A DNA stretch of 64,000 nt from Plectosphaerella cucumerina (taxonomy: Eukaryota; Ascomycota; Sordariomycetes; Glomerellales; Plectosphaerellaceae), in the NCBI GenBank assembly GCA_020746995.1, contig JAGPXD010000004.1, forward strand, positions 744,001-808,000, written 5' to 3'. Positions 21,921-33,999 of the stretch are shown piece by piece (position 1 is the stretch's first letter; each line of letters starts with the position of its first letter). A program made the translations under genes and the position numbers. The notes below the pieces were generated by a model that saw nothing but the letters and a program-made list of their open reading frames with translations, did not search any database and was not told the DNA's origin.

Positions 21921-23450
21921 GACTGCGGTATTTGAAGCTTTGTCGGATCATGCAATGCAACGAGCCGAGACGTTGTTGCGGAGGTGTCGGGTCGGCACAG
22001 GCAAAAGCGCCAGGGTATGCTCTTGTTCGTGATCGGGTTCGGCTTCGGAGAGGAGGGAGGCAGTGCTGTCGGTTTCTTTCGCTCAAGGTTTTGTCGGGGT
22101 GGCTTGTCGCCACGGCTTGTTGAGCTTCTTTTGCCGCCACAACAGCGCCGATTACGAGTTGCGCGGCACCGGTTTGGTCTGGTGGAGCAGGGCGGAAGGA
22201 ACAAGATCAAGGCTGTTGCTGCTATGTATGTACAATTGGACGCGGCGTTTCCGGCGAGACGGGCTCGCTCGCGGGCCTTTCGAATTGGCGGTTGGGGTGA
22301 ATGCACAAGGAGGGATGTGTTGGAGGAGAAGGAGGACAGAAGTCAAGTCAGTTCCTAGTTCGGGGTCGGGAACCCCGTTCTCACTTGTCGTCGGTCGGTC
22401 CTTCTCCAGACGGAGGGGACGAGTCAACTCGCCCGCATTTCCTCCGCCCGTCCCCCGGGACGACGTCGCTTTCGGTCCACCCACCCGCCTCAGTCCTGTT
22501 GGCTCGTACAGCCACGCGGCGGATCCCATGTAGGTACCTACATACAGAACGAGCCCTTTTCGAACATGCATTGCAAGCACCCGACTGGCCTCGCTTCACC
22601 GGAGGACACCCTGTTTTTCCGGCGGGCAAGCACCCGTCACTGGCTCATGTGCCTGACTGCGCCCGACTGCGGGGGAAAAGCGGTCCGGTGTCCATGGGAA
22701 TCGCAAGACATTGAGCCGGGGGGCGAGGTACCTGGGTTGGGGTACAGCCTGAAGGAAAAGCCCACGGCCAAGGCGCGTCGTCATGCACCTCAGAGAGGAA
22801 AGTAACCTTCAGGCGGGATGACATAATCCCCATCATACGCCGGTGCTGGGTTCTTGGCAACTGGTGCGGTTGACAACAGGCAGCTCCAAGGGTCTCCTGA
22901 GTAGGGAGACTCATCAATGCAAATAGAAAGCGATCTAGAAAGTCTAGGGACAAGTTCTGTCAATTCTCCAGAAGTGATGTGTCGCTGCGTTGGGTCGCCG
23001 TCAATTGAGGGCCTATTCCCCTTTAGGCGCCTTGGGCGATAAGGCTTATCTCCCGCAGCACCCCGCGCCTGGAGCTGGTACGTGCCACAAACATTCGGTA
23101 GCCCCACCATTGGCGCCTGCCCCAGGAACTGAGGCAGGTGCCTTCTCTTTGCACCTTCCCGTCATTGTGTGTAGCTTCCAGAAACCCAAGGTAGGTGCTG
23201 CCTTCAGGTTCCTTCCTTTCTTTCTTGCAGGCGAGAAAAACCCCCATCCTCCCGCCCTTTGCGCAGAAATTTCCTCCCATCACCCACACAACTGCGCGAC
23301 CTCATCGGGCACCAAAACCCTCGCGCCTTCAACTCTGTCACCGCTATCCCCTCCTGTCAACCACTGCGCGCGCAGCCGATCAACTCTCCGAGCAGACTCT
23401 CGACTAACAAGCATCACAAGCTTGACTCTCTCCCGACCTGCACCTTCACA
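21921..23450. promoter_or_regulatory. Divergent promoter region, bzz1 / dbp5
   Basis: About 1.5 kb between two divergent housekeeping genes. The 250 bp before dbp5 are pyrimidine-rich and contain a possible small 5'-leader intron (GTAGGT near 23191 to TTTCTTGCAG ending near 23230). I see no separate gene. Confidence 0.45.
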
Positions 23451-25136
23451 ATGGCCGATCTCGCCGATCGCATCACCGAGCCCTCTGCGGAGGCCCCCAA
23501 GCCCGCCGCGGAGGGCACTGCGCCTGCTCCCGAGGCCGACACTCCTCCCCAGGTTGACGGTGGGCAAGACAGTGGACTCATCGACAACACCTACGATGTC
23601 GAGGTCAAGCTCGGCGACCTCCAGCAGAACCCCGACAGCACCCTCTACTCGGCCCAGACCTTCCAAGACATGAACCTGTAAATGCGCACAACCCCCCTTC
23701 CGACGGCCGCGCGCCATGCGACTGACCAACTTCCGCGCGCAGGCCCGAGCCCATCTACAAGGGCCTCCTTGCCCTGGGATACCACAAGCCGTCCAAGATC
23801 CAGTCCAAAGCTCTGCCGCTCATGCTCACGAACCCTCCCCGACACATGATTGCCCAGTCGCAGTCCGGCACCGGCAAGACCGCCGCCTTCGTCGTAACTG
23901 TCCTTTCGCGCATCGACTTCTCCCAGCCCGACCAGCCTCAGGCACTTCTCCTCGCCCCTAGCCGAGAGCTTGCCCGCCAGATCGAGGGTGTCGTTGCCAG
24001 CATTGGCCAGTTCTGCGAGGGCCTGAAGATTGCCGCCGCCCTCCCCGGAGCTCTCGAGCGCGGCGTTCCTGTCCGTGCCAACGTCATCGTTGGAACCCCA
24101 GGCACCGTCATGGACATCACTCGCCGCAGGCAGTTGGACGTCTCCAAGCTTCGCATGCTCGTTATTGACGAGGCGGACAACATGCTCGACCAGCAGGGCA
24201 TGGGAGACCAGTGCGTCCGCGTCAAGAAGTAAGGCTCCTTCAAAGAAGAGACCTCCTGCCAAAGCTGACACGCCGCAGCTCCCTCCCGCGCAACATTCAG
24301 ATCCTGCTGTTCTCTGCCACTTTCCCCGACAAGGTTATGGGCTTTGCGGAGAAGTTTGCCCAGGGCGCCGACCAGATCCGACTCAAGCACACAGAGCTCA
24401 CTGTGGCTGGAATCTCGCAGATGTACATCGACTGCGACAACGAGGTGCAGAAGTACGAAATCCTCGTCAAGCTCTACGGTCTCATGACCATCGGTTCATC
24501 GGTCATCTTCGTCAAGGTAAGTCGATGAAGGATCTGAGATGCATAGCTGCAGCTAACACCAACGACAAGACGCGTGAGAGCGCCAACGAGATTCAGCGCC
24601 GCATGGAGGCCGACGGCCACCGCGTTGCCGCACTTCACGGCGCCTTCGACGGTCCCGACCGTGACCGTCTACTTGAGGACTTCCGCTCGGGCCGCTCGAA
24701 GGTTCTGTTGACCACGAACGTCCTGGCCCGTGGCATCGACGTGTCCAGCGTGTCTATGGTTATCAACTATGACATCCCCATGAAGGGTCGCGGCGACTCG
24801 GAGGCCGACCCCGAGACATACCTTCACCGTATCGGCCGTACCGGACGTTTCGGTCGCATCGGAGTCAGTGTCAGCTTCGTATCTGACAAGAAGAGTTACC
24901 AAGCCCTGTCACACATCGCCGAGCTGTACCAGATCGACCTTGTGCAGCTGGACACTAGCGATTGGGATGCGGCCGAGGAGGCGGTACAGAAGGTCATCAA
25001 GTCGAACCGGGCGAAGGCGGCATTCGCGCCCACTGCCATCTCCGACGCAGCCAAGGCTGCTAACGAAGCTGCCAAAGCTGCAGCCTCCGCACCCACCCCC
25101 GCTGATGACCAGCAGCCCGAGGGTCAGACGAACTAG
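23451..25136 (+). CDS. dbp5: DEAD-box RNA helicase Dbp5-like (mRNA export)
   Basis: An ATP-dependent RNA helicase that remodels mRNPs on the cytoplasmic face of the nuclear pore, activated by Gle1 and Nup159 in the known system. Exons are 23451-23677, 23743-24228, 24279-24516 and 24570-25136, for 505 residues. Visible motifs are the Q motif (PSKIQ, 92-96), Walker A AQSQSGTGKT (113-122), PSRELA, TPGT, DEAD (218-221), SAT (250-252), RGID and HRIGRTGRFGR (403-413). The acidic/proline-rich N-terminal extension and the insert MKGRGDSEADPETYLHR (388-404) are characteristic of Dbp5/DDX19. The C-terminus is an Ala/Lys-rich tail. All introns are 50-65 bp with consistent phases. Confidence 0.95.
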
Positions 25137-26492
25137 TGGGCGTCTGGCCCTCGCGACGACATGGTCATGAGGGAGCCGCACCAGATGCCTACCTACGCCA
25201 GGGAGCCGTACCAGAGGCCCGTTCAAACTCCCGGAATGGGCTGGCTGTGAATGGACACATCGCAGATGGATAGTTGCAGCAAGGAGTCTGAAAATGGGTT
25301 TGTTACCGATACCACGAGTTGCTGGAGGGAAGATTCGTCATGTTGTCATGGGGAATATGCTGTTGCGATTGATCTGCGCATCCATCTGGCATGACGGAAT
25401 GGGATAAACCGGTTGTGAGGGCATTCTATCTTAGCATCATTGTCCACATGAGCGCCTGAAACACATGCACAGTCATCCTCTTCTAGATCTGCACGACCCT
25501 TGGGATGCGCGGATCATCTCGTTTTGATGTGACAACTGCCTGCCTTGCCAACTTCTGCTTACTCATCACCACGTGACGTGACCCAATCTTCAGCCGCCGA
25601 AAGCCCGGCGCTTGCATCTGCAGCCTCCGGGGCCCCGCGCTTAACATCATCCAGCCGAGACGACGACATCCAACCACTGCCAACCATCTCACATCCCCCT
25701 CGGCGTGTGAAGGTGGTCATCTCGACCGTCGCCGGCCAACCATGGGGCCCGCCTTGTCTGTTCCTGCAGAACTCCCAATGGCGCCGTGGCCACCCAGCGC
25801 CTATCCGCCCGCCGACGAGGCCGGATCTTGAGGCCCGCGTTTTGCCTTGCCTGGACGTCTCTTCCCGCCCGCGACATGACGTTCTCCTGCTTGCTCCGTG
25901 CCCCGGCGCCTGCGCATCTTCAAGCCATGACGATGAATCGGGAAGGATGACCCCGTTGGCGGCTCGCCGACGATGCAGATTGGTAGGCTGCAGGATGATG
26001 CCTCCGGGTCGCCTCCGTGTTGCATTGGGCGGCACGCCCGTCGACGTCAGTCGCGGATGCTTCTTCTTGCGGCGCGTCCCCCCTGGGTTTTGTTGTTTGA
26101 GGCTTCTATTCCCCCTTTCCCAATCTCCTTGCCTTTCTCACAACAACCCGGCCTTCTTGCCGTTTCATCGCGTTTTCCTTGCCTTCTTGTCCGGTATAGA
26201 CGTGTTTTTCCTCTTCTTCGTTCTCCGTTCCCGAACATACTTAGAACTTCTTTACTATTGTTTCATCAGTCCTGGGATGCTGGCCGTCTTCGTGACCATC
26301 TCGTGCTGAGACCTACCAACTATACGACCACCGACTAATACCGCCAAACGACACCTGCATCGTGTCGTTCTGCGCCTGCTCTTCTTTGTCTAATCCTCCA
26401 GCTCAACCTCACAACCCGTCGCATGAAGGATGGGACGGACATTCAGGTATGGACAACTTCTTCGGCCGCCTGAGTCTCCCTGACCTCCCCAG
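25137..26492. other. Intergenic region between dbp5 and the CFEM gene
   Basis: About 1.36 kb. The last 350 bp are very pyrimidine-rich (TTCTT/CCCTTT runs, about 26080-26250), as expected of a fungal promoter and leader. Frames crossing it on both strands look random. No gene seen. Confidence 0.5.
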
Positions 26493-29456
26493 ATGTCCCA
26501 GCACAGAGTGGCCATCAAGCCACTGCTCCTCGTGTTCCTGTGGGCAGTCACATTCCTGCGATGTGTGTCAGCCCGGGACATCTTCGAATACTCCGATGAG
26601 CTCGCCGAATTCGTCCCCGAATGTGGGAGCCATTGCTTCGTGGCCTTTCTCAACTCGCACTTTACGCGGCCGTCTTGCAAGGAGTCCTCCCTCGAGTGTC
26701 TCTGCACCCAGAGAAGCGATGGAGGGTTCACCATCGGCGAGGGCGCCGTCCAGTGCCTAGAAGCCGAGTCGAGGGTTGGACTGTGCCGTAATGGCCTTGT
26801 CTCGAGAGGTGAGGATCGTCTTGAAAAGAAAAGGGTGGTTGAACAGGACTGACGTTTGGCAGGAAACATTGACAGGGCGTACTTTATGTGCTCGAGGCAG
26901 ACGGGCGCGGTGAGGGCAACGCATACAGCTCTCGAGGGGACTTTTGTTGTCACGGGCACAGCGGGAGGTGTGGTGTTGGCTCCACCGCTGCCGACTGAGA
27001 TCACGAGTCCGACGAGGAGGTCGACATCGTCCACCCCCCTGCCGACGACTCTCATCGTAGCACCGACCAGCTCGACCCTCTCTACACGTACGAGGGCAAC
27101 TTCGACTTCAACCGAGCGCGAGACCACAACATCATCTTCGCGCTTCACGCCAATTCCCGAGCCCTCCGGCAACGATCCCGCAGCCGGGGCCTCTGGCGGC
27201 CCCGAGGAGGGATTTGGAACGAGGCAAGTCATCGGGTTGTCAGTCGGCATCGCGGGTGCCGTTGGTCTACTTCTGGCAGCGTTCCTGCTGGCCCGGTGTA
27301 GAAGGAGGAAGAGATTGGACAACACCAGTCCGGCCATCGAGCCGCCCACGGAGAAGCGAACGAGCCGCGGGTACTGGGCAGGACGAGATCAGAGGGACAT
27401 TGTACACATCAGCCCGCCTTTGCCAGGCCTGTCACCAGCCTTCCCGCGCCCGGCAGAGTCACGGAACACAATCTGGCCCAACACCATCGGCATGGCGCTG
27501 TCGCGGCCACAGAGCGGTTCCCACTCAGCCATCTCCTCGCCACACTACAGACGAGCTTCAAAGCTGCTGCCGCCGAAACCCTACGCTTCAAGGCCGTACC
27601 TCACCCTCAACATCCCCGACCCAAGGCTAAGCGTCTCACCACCCGGCGTCTCCCAGCCCGCAACACCAACTCGCGCCGCGCCGCCGCAGATCAAGGTGCA
27701 GACCAAGACCAATGGGCCCTTGATCGGACAGCTGTCGAAGCGCCCTCCGCCCCTCGCCGATGGCCGGGAGAGCGCCATGACGGAGTTTGAGGAGGACGGC
27801 ATCACGTCTGCGTCGGTGGCATCCCGCTCAGCATCTCAGGTCTGGCGTCCGCCGCCATCTGATCCCCGTTCTGCGACGACGTATTACGTCGCCGATCGCT
27901 CAGGAAATTGGGTCCTCGGACGACCCGAGATGGAGAACCGGAGGTCAAACATCGCCGAGCTGGACGCATCCACCCCAGTCAAGGCGACCCTGCCCTCCGT
28001 CAACGCAGCACGCCTGTCACAAGCTGGCATCGGCCATGGAAAGGGAAGCCCGATTGCGCCTCCTGCGCCTCAAGGGCCAGAAAAGCCTCCTGCGGTCAAC
28101 CTGCTTCCTGCCGTCAACATCCTCGCAGCGGCCGGCAAAGCCATGAGCGCAGCCCCGAGCGTCCAGACAGAGGACAGGACGAGGAAAGCCGTCCCTGCTA
28201 CTACGGCGCATAACGTGCCCGCCATGAGCTTCTCGCATCCTGAGCCTCCTCGCCGGCGGAGCAACAGCCTCACCGGCCGGAAGTCGCACAACCGCTCGGA
28301 AAGCCAGGACGGGCTGCTGGCGAGACACGACTCCAAGAAGTCCCACGGCTCGAACAACTCGGTTTCGACCATCTGCAGCTACAACGGGGGCGATGAGGAG
28401 GGTGGCCGCATACTCGATCCGATGAGTCTTTCGCCTGTCGTCGAGTCGCCGGAAGCCATTGGCCAGGGCCTCGGCCTCTCGAACAACGGAAGGCTTATGT
28501 TCCGCCCGCCTCCTGTTAGGCTGGGCCTGCATTCGCCACCTGGCCAGCCGAGTCCGACGCTGGGAATGCTCCAGGCCTCGGGTAACATGCCCCGGGCTCC
28601 TGACCAGATGGCGAGCGAGGGACCGCCGCTGCGATATGCTCAGACGGGCAGGCAGCCGCAGGTCACGGTGCCCCGACGCCCTGACCCAGCACAATTCACG
28701 ACCGGGTCGCCAGCCATGCCAACCATGAGAATCGTGCCACGGCCCCATGACAACGCAACCCCGTCAGCCTATCCGTCGCCTCTCCGCCCTCAGAGGCCAC
28801 CTCTGCAGCGCGACGGCGGGCAGCAGCAGCAACAGCAGCAGCAGTATCCCCACCCGCGACAGCCGGCGAGGACATATCCCGCGCCAGAACATCCGCGACC
28901 GCCCGCAGCGGCATACGGGCAGTACATGCCCTACAGGCCTCAAGCAGTTGGAATCCATCAGGCACTCTGGGGACAGGGACCCGTGCCGGGCCAAGATGGT
29001 CGGCAGGGTCAGCAGGAGCATGGCTGGAGACCGCAGCCTCAGCCGCGAAGGACGGAGGGCGAGGTCAATATGTTGCAGCAGCAGTTGCGACGACCTGATC
29101 TTCATCAGGCCGCTGGCGGGCCGTACCCACAACATATTGCACAGCAGCAGCAGCAGCACCAGCAGCAATATGCCAGGCCAAGCATGGCGCCGTCGGCATA
29201 CTCGAACGGTTCAGGCTCTGGCTCGGGCTCAGGGTCATGGTCTTCATCATCTTCGTCCCTCGCGGCGAAGAGGCTCGGCAACGAGCGTGCGGCGACGCTG
29301 GCGGTGCAGACCACCGGAGGAGGAAGTCGTCACGGGGCAGATCCGAGGTGGAAGCCTGCACAGGGCGAGGTGCTACTGTTGCCGCAGACGCCGGGGTGGC
29401 AGCCACGCCTGACGCCTACGAGGAGGGGCGACGACTTGTTCTTGAATGTGCAGTAG
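26493..29456 (+). CDS. CFEM-domain single-pass membrane protein with Gln-rich cytoplasmic tail
   Basis: Exons 26493-26808 and 26863-29456 (intron 54 bp) encode 969 residues. The order is a signal peptide (1-27), a CFEM domain with all eight cysteines (44, 48, 62, 69, 71, 88, 98, 115), a Ser/Thr-rich stalk (150-210), one transmembrane helix (about 227-249, VIGLSVGIAGAVGLLLAAFL) stopped by RCRRRKR, and a disordered tail of about 720 residues. The tail is rich in Pro, Ser and Arg and then Gln, with runs of eight and five Gln and a short Gly-Ser run. CFEM proteins act in haem binding, adhesion or surface sensing. The long cytoplasmic tail suggests sensing or scaffolding (inference). No kinase or other tail domain is visible. 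Confidence 0.9.
28820..29173 (+). repeat. CAG-type trinucleotide tracts encoding Gln runs
   Basis: Two CAG/CAA tracts (about 28820-28844 and 29139-29170) inside the CFEM gene tail, encoding uninterrupted Gln runs. Such tracts are prone to length change between isolates. Confidence 0.8.
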
Positions 29457-31461
29457 ATGGGCGATTGTACAATAATGAAGGTAATGAGGGAGCTACCCAG
29501 AGGATGCTTTGGATACGATCTTTGAGAGGATGTGAGCAAGAAGCTCTGTGTATCATATGTCGAGGGGACAGGCATTCAGCGGCTACATTTCTTTCATATT
29601 CACGAATTATACGAGATTCTCTATCACTATTCGGAGTTTCCAGCCAGGCTTGCTACATTCCTCTTCATTCATTGCAAGCATTCAACTGTTCGGACAAAAC
29701 CTCCGACATCTCAGATCACCAACTCTGATCTTCAACCGTCCCGCCTTGCCCTGCAAACCTCCGACACCCATAAGCCCGAGCCAAGGCCGCCCAGCCGCGC
29801 ACGGCACGGCCTCATTACCAAACTCCCCTTCTACACACGGCTCAAACCAAGCGCACGTTCGAGGCCCGGCCATTTCCTCCGAACGCTCGGGCTCCCCCGC
29901 CCCCCTCCCCTCGGTTATACCACCGTGCGTCCTAAGGACCAGGATGCCCTCACCTGTCACGGCGCGCCAAGGGTCGAGAAGGGGGGAACCGTCTCATGTC
30001 GAGCAGGGCAGTTCCCCGGGGACATACATTATAGCAGTCGAGTTATTGAGAGGGAAGAGCGAGGATCGTTGGGTTCGCGCGGTGTGACGGCCGGGCAACG
30101 CGTGGTCGGTGCGTTTGCTCTGACCGTGCGGTTGGGACGAGGTGTTTGCTACGAGTATCTACTGAGTAGAGAGATACGTCTGTGTATGAGCGTGCAGTAG
30201 CAGACCTCGTATCCAGGAGCGATACGTGCGCAGGAGTCAAGTCCGGCCCCCCTCTCACAGACTCTGGGGGCCGAGCTGGTTCTCTAGTCCCAGGGGCACC
30301 TGGCCTGGGTTGACGATAGTCTTCAGCCCGACCCCAGGAAAGCTATCGTCGTAGCCCGGCGCCGGCGTGGAGGCGGTGCCTTTCTCCTGGGACAGCGCGA
30401 CGGTTTCTGCGACGATAACTGAGGTCGCTAGCGGGGACATCCGATGAAGGGGACTGGGACTGGGACTGCTTGCCCCTCTCTTGTGTGTCAAGTCAAACTC
30501 CATCGTCGTCTGCCTCGAATCCCTGTCCTGCCACGTTCCCCCAGGGCCGGTCCTGTCAATTGTGTCATTCGGAATGCCGGGGGTTTGAAATCGGAAGGGG
30601 GCGTTCGTGGGGCCCTGGATGTCGCGGATCGTGGACCGGCTACCGCGGGTTTATTCCTCGAGGGGGGCGAGATGCAGGGGGGCAGAGGCAGTGTTCATCG
30701 AGACAAATGTCCGGAGTCGCAGCCGTGGCGATGATGATGGTGTGTGTGGTACCCCGTCTCGCCGCTCCGCGTGGTGTTGCACTCGTCCATCCGGCATGTT
30801 GACCACGAGGGGTGCCAGCCACACGGAGAGGCCCTTCCTTGAAGAATGGTCGATGAGAAAAAAAAGGGTGTGGTGTAAATTAAAGCACCCTTTCTTTCCT
30901 AGCTCCCCCAGCCGCGGCGCCGTTGGACCAGGTCGACAGGGATGAGGCAGACACACGCTCGGGGCGGGAGGAACGGGGATGAGAGCTGTAACGATGCGGG
31001 GAAGCAAGCACACTTCACACACACCAAACAGAAAATGGCCGATCTCGAGAAGGGGGGCGCGCCGACGGGAGATGGGCCAGGGGGCCAAGCTTAGACAAAA
31101 GAGGGCATGTGTCCGACGAGATGAGACGGACACGACCACACCCTTGGGCATCTAGACCACCGGGAGAGCTCGAGATCTCTTCGTGTCCCTTTCGTGTGTA
31201 TCCGAGGGCACGCGAGGTGCGGCAGACGTGGACTGTGCACGCACACACACCACCATGCTATCGGCTCCCTCCCTCTCGTCGTGGAGATCTCCGGACCGCA
31301 GAGCTGAACTTATTGGTGGTGTGTGGGATGGTCGAAACGGCACCGTGAACCAGGCAGGCCAAGAAGTCATCATCAGACCGGTCGATAGGCGGCAGATGGT
31401 TGAGGCGACTGCCCCTGACGCCGCGCAGGTGAACGGTCCTTGAGGGGCTGTCCTCCGTGTA

Positions 31462-31541
31462 GATGAGCTGCTGCACCGGTCGAGCTGCTACGCCGGTCGA
31501 GCTGCTGCTTCGATTGACCTGCTGCGTCGATTGACCAGTCG
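31462..31541. repeat. 17-bp minisatellite, about 4.7 copies
   Basis: Consecutive 17-bp units start at 31462, 31479, 31496 and 31513, with a partial unit at 31530. The core is GTCGAGCTGCTGC followed by two variable bases and CG. Copies two and three differ at three positions. Confidence 0.85.
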
Positions 31542-31594
31542 AAGGCTCCCTAGGCAGGGACCTTTCGCGAGGAAAACAGGAGCCGAGGTCAGCT

Positions 31595-31646
31595 GTCATG
31601 CGACACTCGCGAGGCGTCATGCGACACTCGCGAGGCGTCATGCGAC
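31595..31646. repeat. 21-bp minisatellite, 2.5 copies
   Basis: Two identical 21-bp units (31595-31615 and 31616-31636, core CATGCGACACTCGCGAGGC) plus ten bases of a third. The exact identity suggests a recent duplication. Confidence 0.9.
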
Positions 31647-33999
31647 TATTCAAAGAGCCGTGTAGATGCCCAGACCTCTCCGGACCACAGCCTGAATGCA
31701 GATAGATAGATGCAGGCGTCGAAGGGGCGCCTCTCCTGAGTTCTTCATCCAACCGAGATGCGCCTCTGTGACATGGCGTTCTTCATCACATCGTCCATCT
31801 TGCAGAGCGAGCGCCGACGACGTCCCCCTCCCGAGCTGCACCAGCTTTTGAGTTTCCATGATGAGACCGCTGGGCAGACAACCGGACCCTGACCGCGTTC
31901 GTCCCAAAGCCCCCCCGCGGCCAAGTCACCCCTCGCCCTGGGCAGTCCGATCTCCCCGCATGAACCGGCCAGACACTTAAGCTTTCCAAGTGCTGTCTCC
32001 TGTCGTCGCTGGTCTGACAGGCAAGACAGGCAGCAACCCTTTTTAAAGACGCATCTGGAAGAGCTTGCGCCGACCAACCTGAAGTACTAGCACGTCGGCA
32101 TCCTCGTCGGCAGATGACTGCGGCCCAGGCTCCGAAATGCAATGGTCGTGATGTCGCTTGATCAAGTCGCACAACGGCAGCCCGCCTGATCGTGTACCAC
32201 AACCCGCCACGCGCGCTTTGCGAAAAATAATCCTCACCCTCACCCTCACCGCCACAGCGCCTCAATGCTCCCCAACACGGACGCCGACCTCAGGGAAATG
32301 ACTACCAGATCCGGGGCCCGAGGGCCGCCGCGAACCACGTCCCCGTGCCTTGCATCATGTCGTGTGCCTTCTGCAGTGCAACCATTCCCCAAAGGCATTG
32401 CTTGGCCAAATCCCACGTCGGACTTTCCTCTGCAGAACCAGCGGAGAATCCATCACGGGTGCGTGCCTGGTGCCCCTCGACCGGCGCGTCCTCGCGGCTA
32501 CGGCGCATTGACCTCCCCGGGAGGCTGAACTCTCCTCCACCGGCGTAGTAGACAAATCCAGCAACCCTCCATCCCAGCACGTCAGGCGACGATCAGCGCG
32601 ACGATCAACCGCCTCGAGGGTCAAAACGTGTCGCGGTGTGAGGGGGGTGGTGGGCAAGCACACCGACCGGGGAGAAAAGGCGCAGGATCCGGCCGGCGGG
32701 CGAGCGACAAGGAAACGCAAAGAAGAAACAGTCCGATGTCGACATTGTAATCCACCCGGAGCATTTACAGCGCTGATCACGCCCGGCAGTTTCGCAGCAT
32801 GCAGAACGATGGGGTTTCGAAACGTCAAACTCGTAGACGAAGTTGGCAAAAGCAACAGACCTGGCAGGCTGTCAGCGAGAAACAAGAAAATATACCCAGC
32901 AGACTGCAGAAGGCACACTCTGCCTGCAACGATGGGGGTAGCAAAGCCTCACCTCACCCCAGTTGACAACGTCACAGCAGAGCGTGGGAGCTCCCTGGCT
33001 GTTCCTGCGGAGAGTTGTCTCCCACCTCCCCATGACTGATCTGCAATATCGTTCGATACCCCGGCCCTGCTATACTCCACCACGTATCGGGACCTGGGCC
33101 GCGGTAGGACTTTCGCCCTATCGCCGCGCCCAGCGCGCATTGCCGTGACGACACCGCGGGCCAAGACCCCGCGCAGGTGAGGAGCGTCCACTGCCGTGCA
33201 AGAGAGGAACACTGCGAAAGAGGAGGACCATGCTGATGTGATCCGCGTACACGGTGCATGTTTGCCCTGTAAGTGGCCCCTGAAACCGCCCTGCAGTGCC
33301 CGTCACACACTGGTGAAGGGGCACATGTGGGCTAAGGTGACGCCGGCGGTGGTCCCCTGAAAGCGGGCATCAACCGGCTGCAAAGCTGCACAACGATGGA
33401 TTCTTCTCAGATGACGGAAATCTCAAGTCCCGAAAGGTAGGGACCTTCTGTATTTTTCCTTTCGCGGTCGACTCCGCTCTTCCCGCGGGATCGCTCCCCC
33501 TCGCTGCCTTCTGACAGCAGGATATGTAGAGGTATTTACATACAGATGACGATGAATGAAACAGACCAAGGCCTCTGGGTTTTTAGTGCAGAATATGGAC
33601 AAGACGCCGCCCGAAAAGACAAGTATTAGGAAAAACCCGTGAGATGCTCGAGGCCGTGAGATTGCAGCAAGAATGCGACTGCGTTTGAAACAAGATAGGC
33701 TTGATAAAGGAAAACGCCGGATGCACCGCTCCCCCGCGGGCATCATATGATGTTCGTACAGGCGCGCGCCCACAGTGTGCGTACGACGAGCTATGCAATG
33801 AAGAACGAGGAAAGAAAATGGCGCCAACTCGGGTATCAGATATACTGGTCATCCAGATAAAATGAAAAAGGTCATTGAAGCATGAAGGAGCGTGAGTAGT
33901 TGAATCGTTCAAGAGGGTGTGAAGAAAAGGCGGGGTGGCAAGAAGTGAAGTTGGCTTTGGGTCGGGTGGTGGTTGTGGTGTGGTGGTGTGGGACGGACT

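Larger units (their letters stand above)
29457..33999. other. Gene-poor convergent region downstream of the CFEM and Uds1 genes
   Basis: About 4.5 kb between two gene 3' ends. Many frames of 60-220 codons are open on both strands, but none shows a domain, consistent codon bias or splice structure. It contains two minisatellites (31462-31646) and a short CCTCA repeat (about 32231-32250). Part of the right end is presumably 3' UTR of the minus-strand Uds1 gene. Non-coding RNA genes are possible but unsupported. Confidence 0.5.

Noticed and set aside
20325..21935. 536-codon plus-strand frame over bzz1
   Set aside because: It is exactly antisense to the F-BAR and C1 coding exon, which has recognisable domains. 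The Leu/Val/Gly-rich translation is a shadow.
29532..30200. 222-codon frame after the CFEM gene
   Set aside because: It starts in the 3' flank, has no domain and overlaps a second equally open frame.
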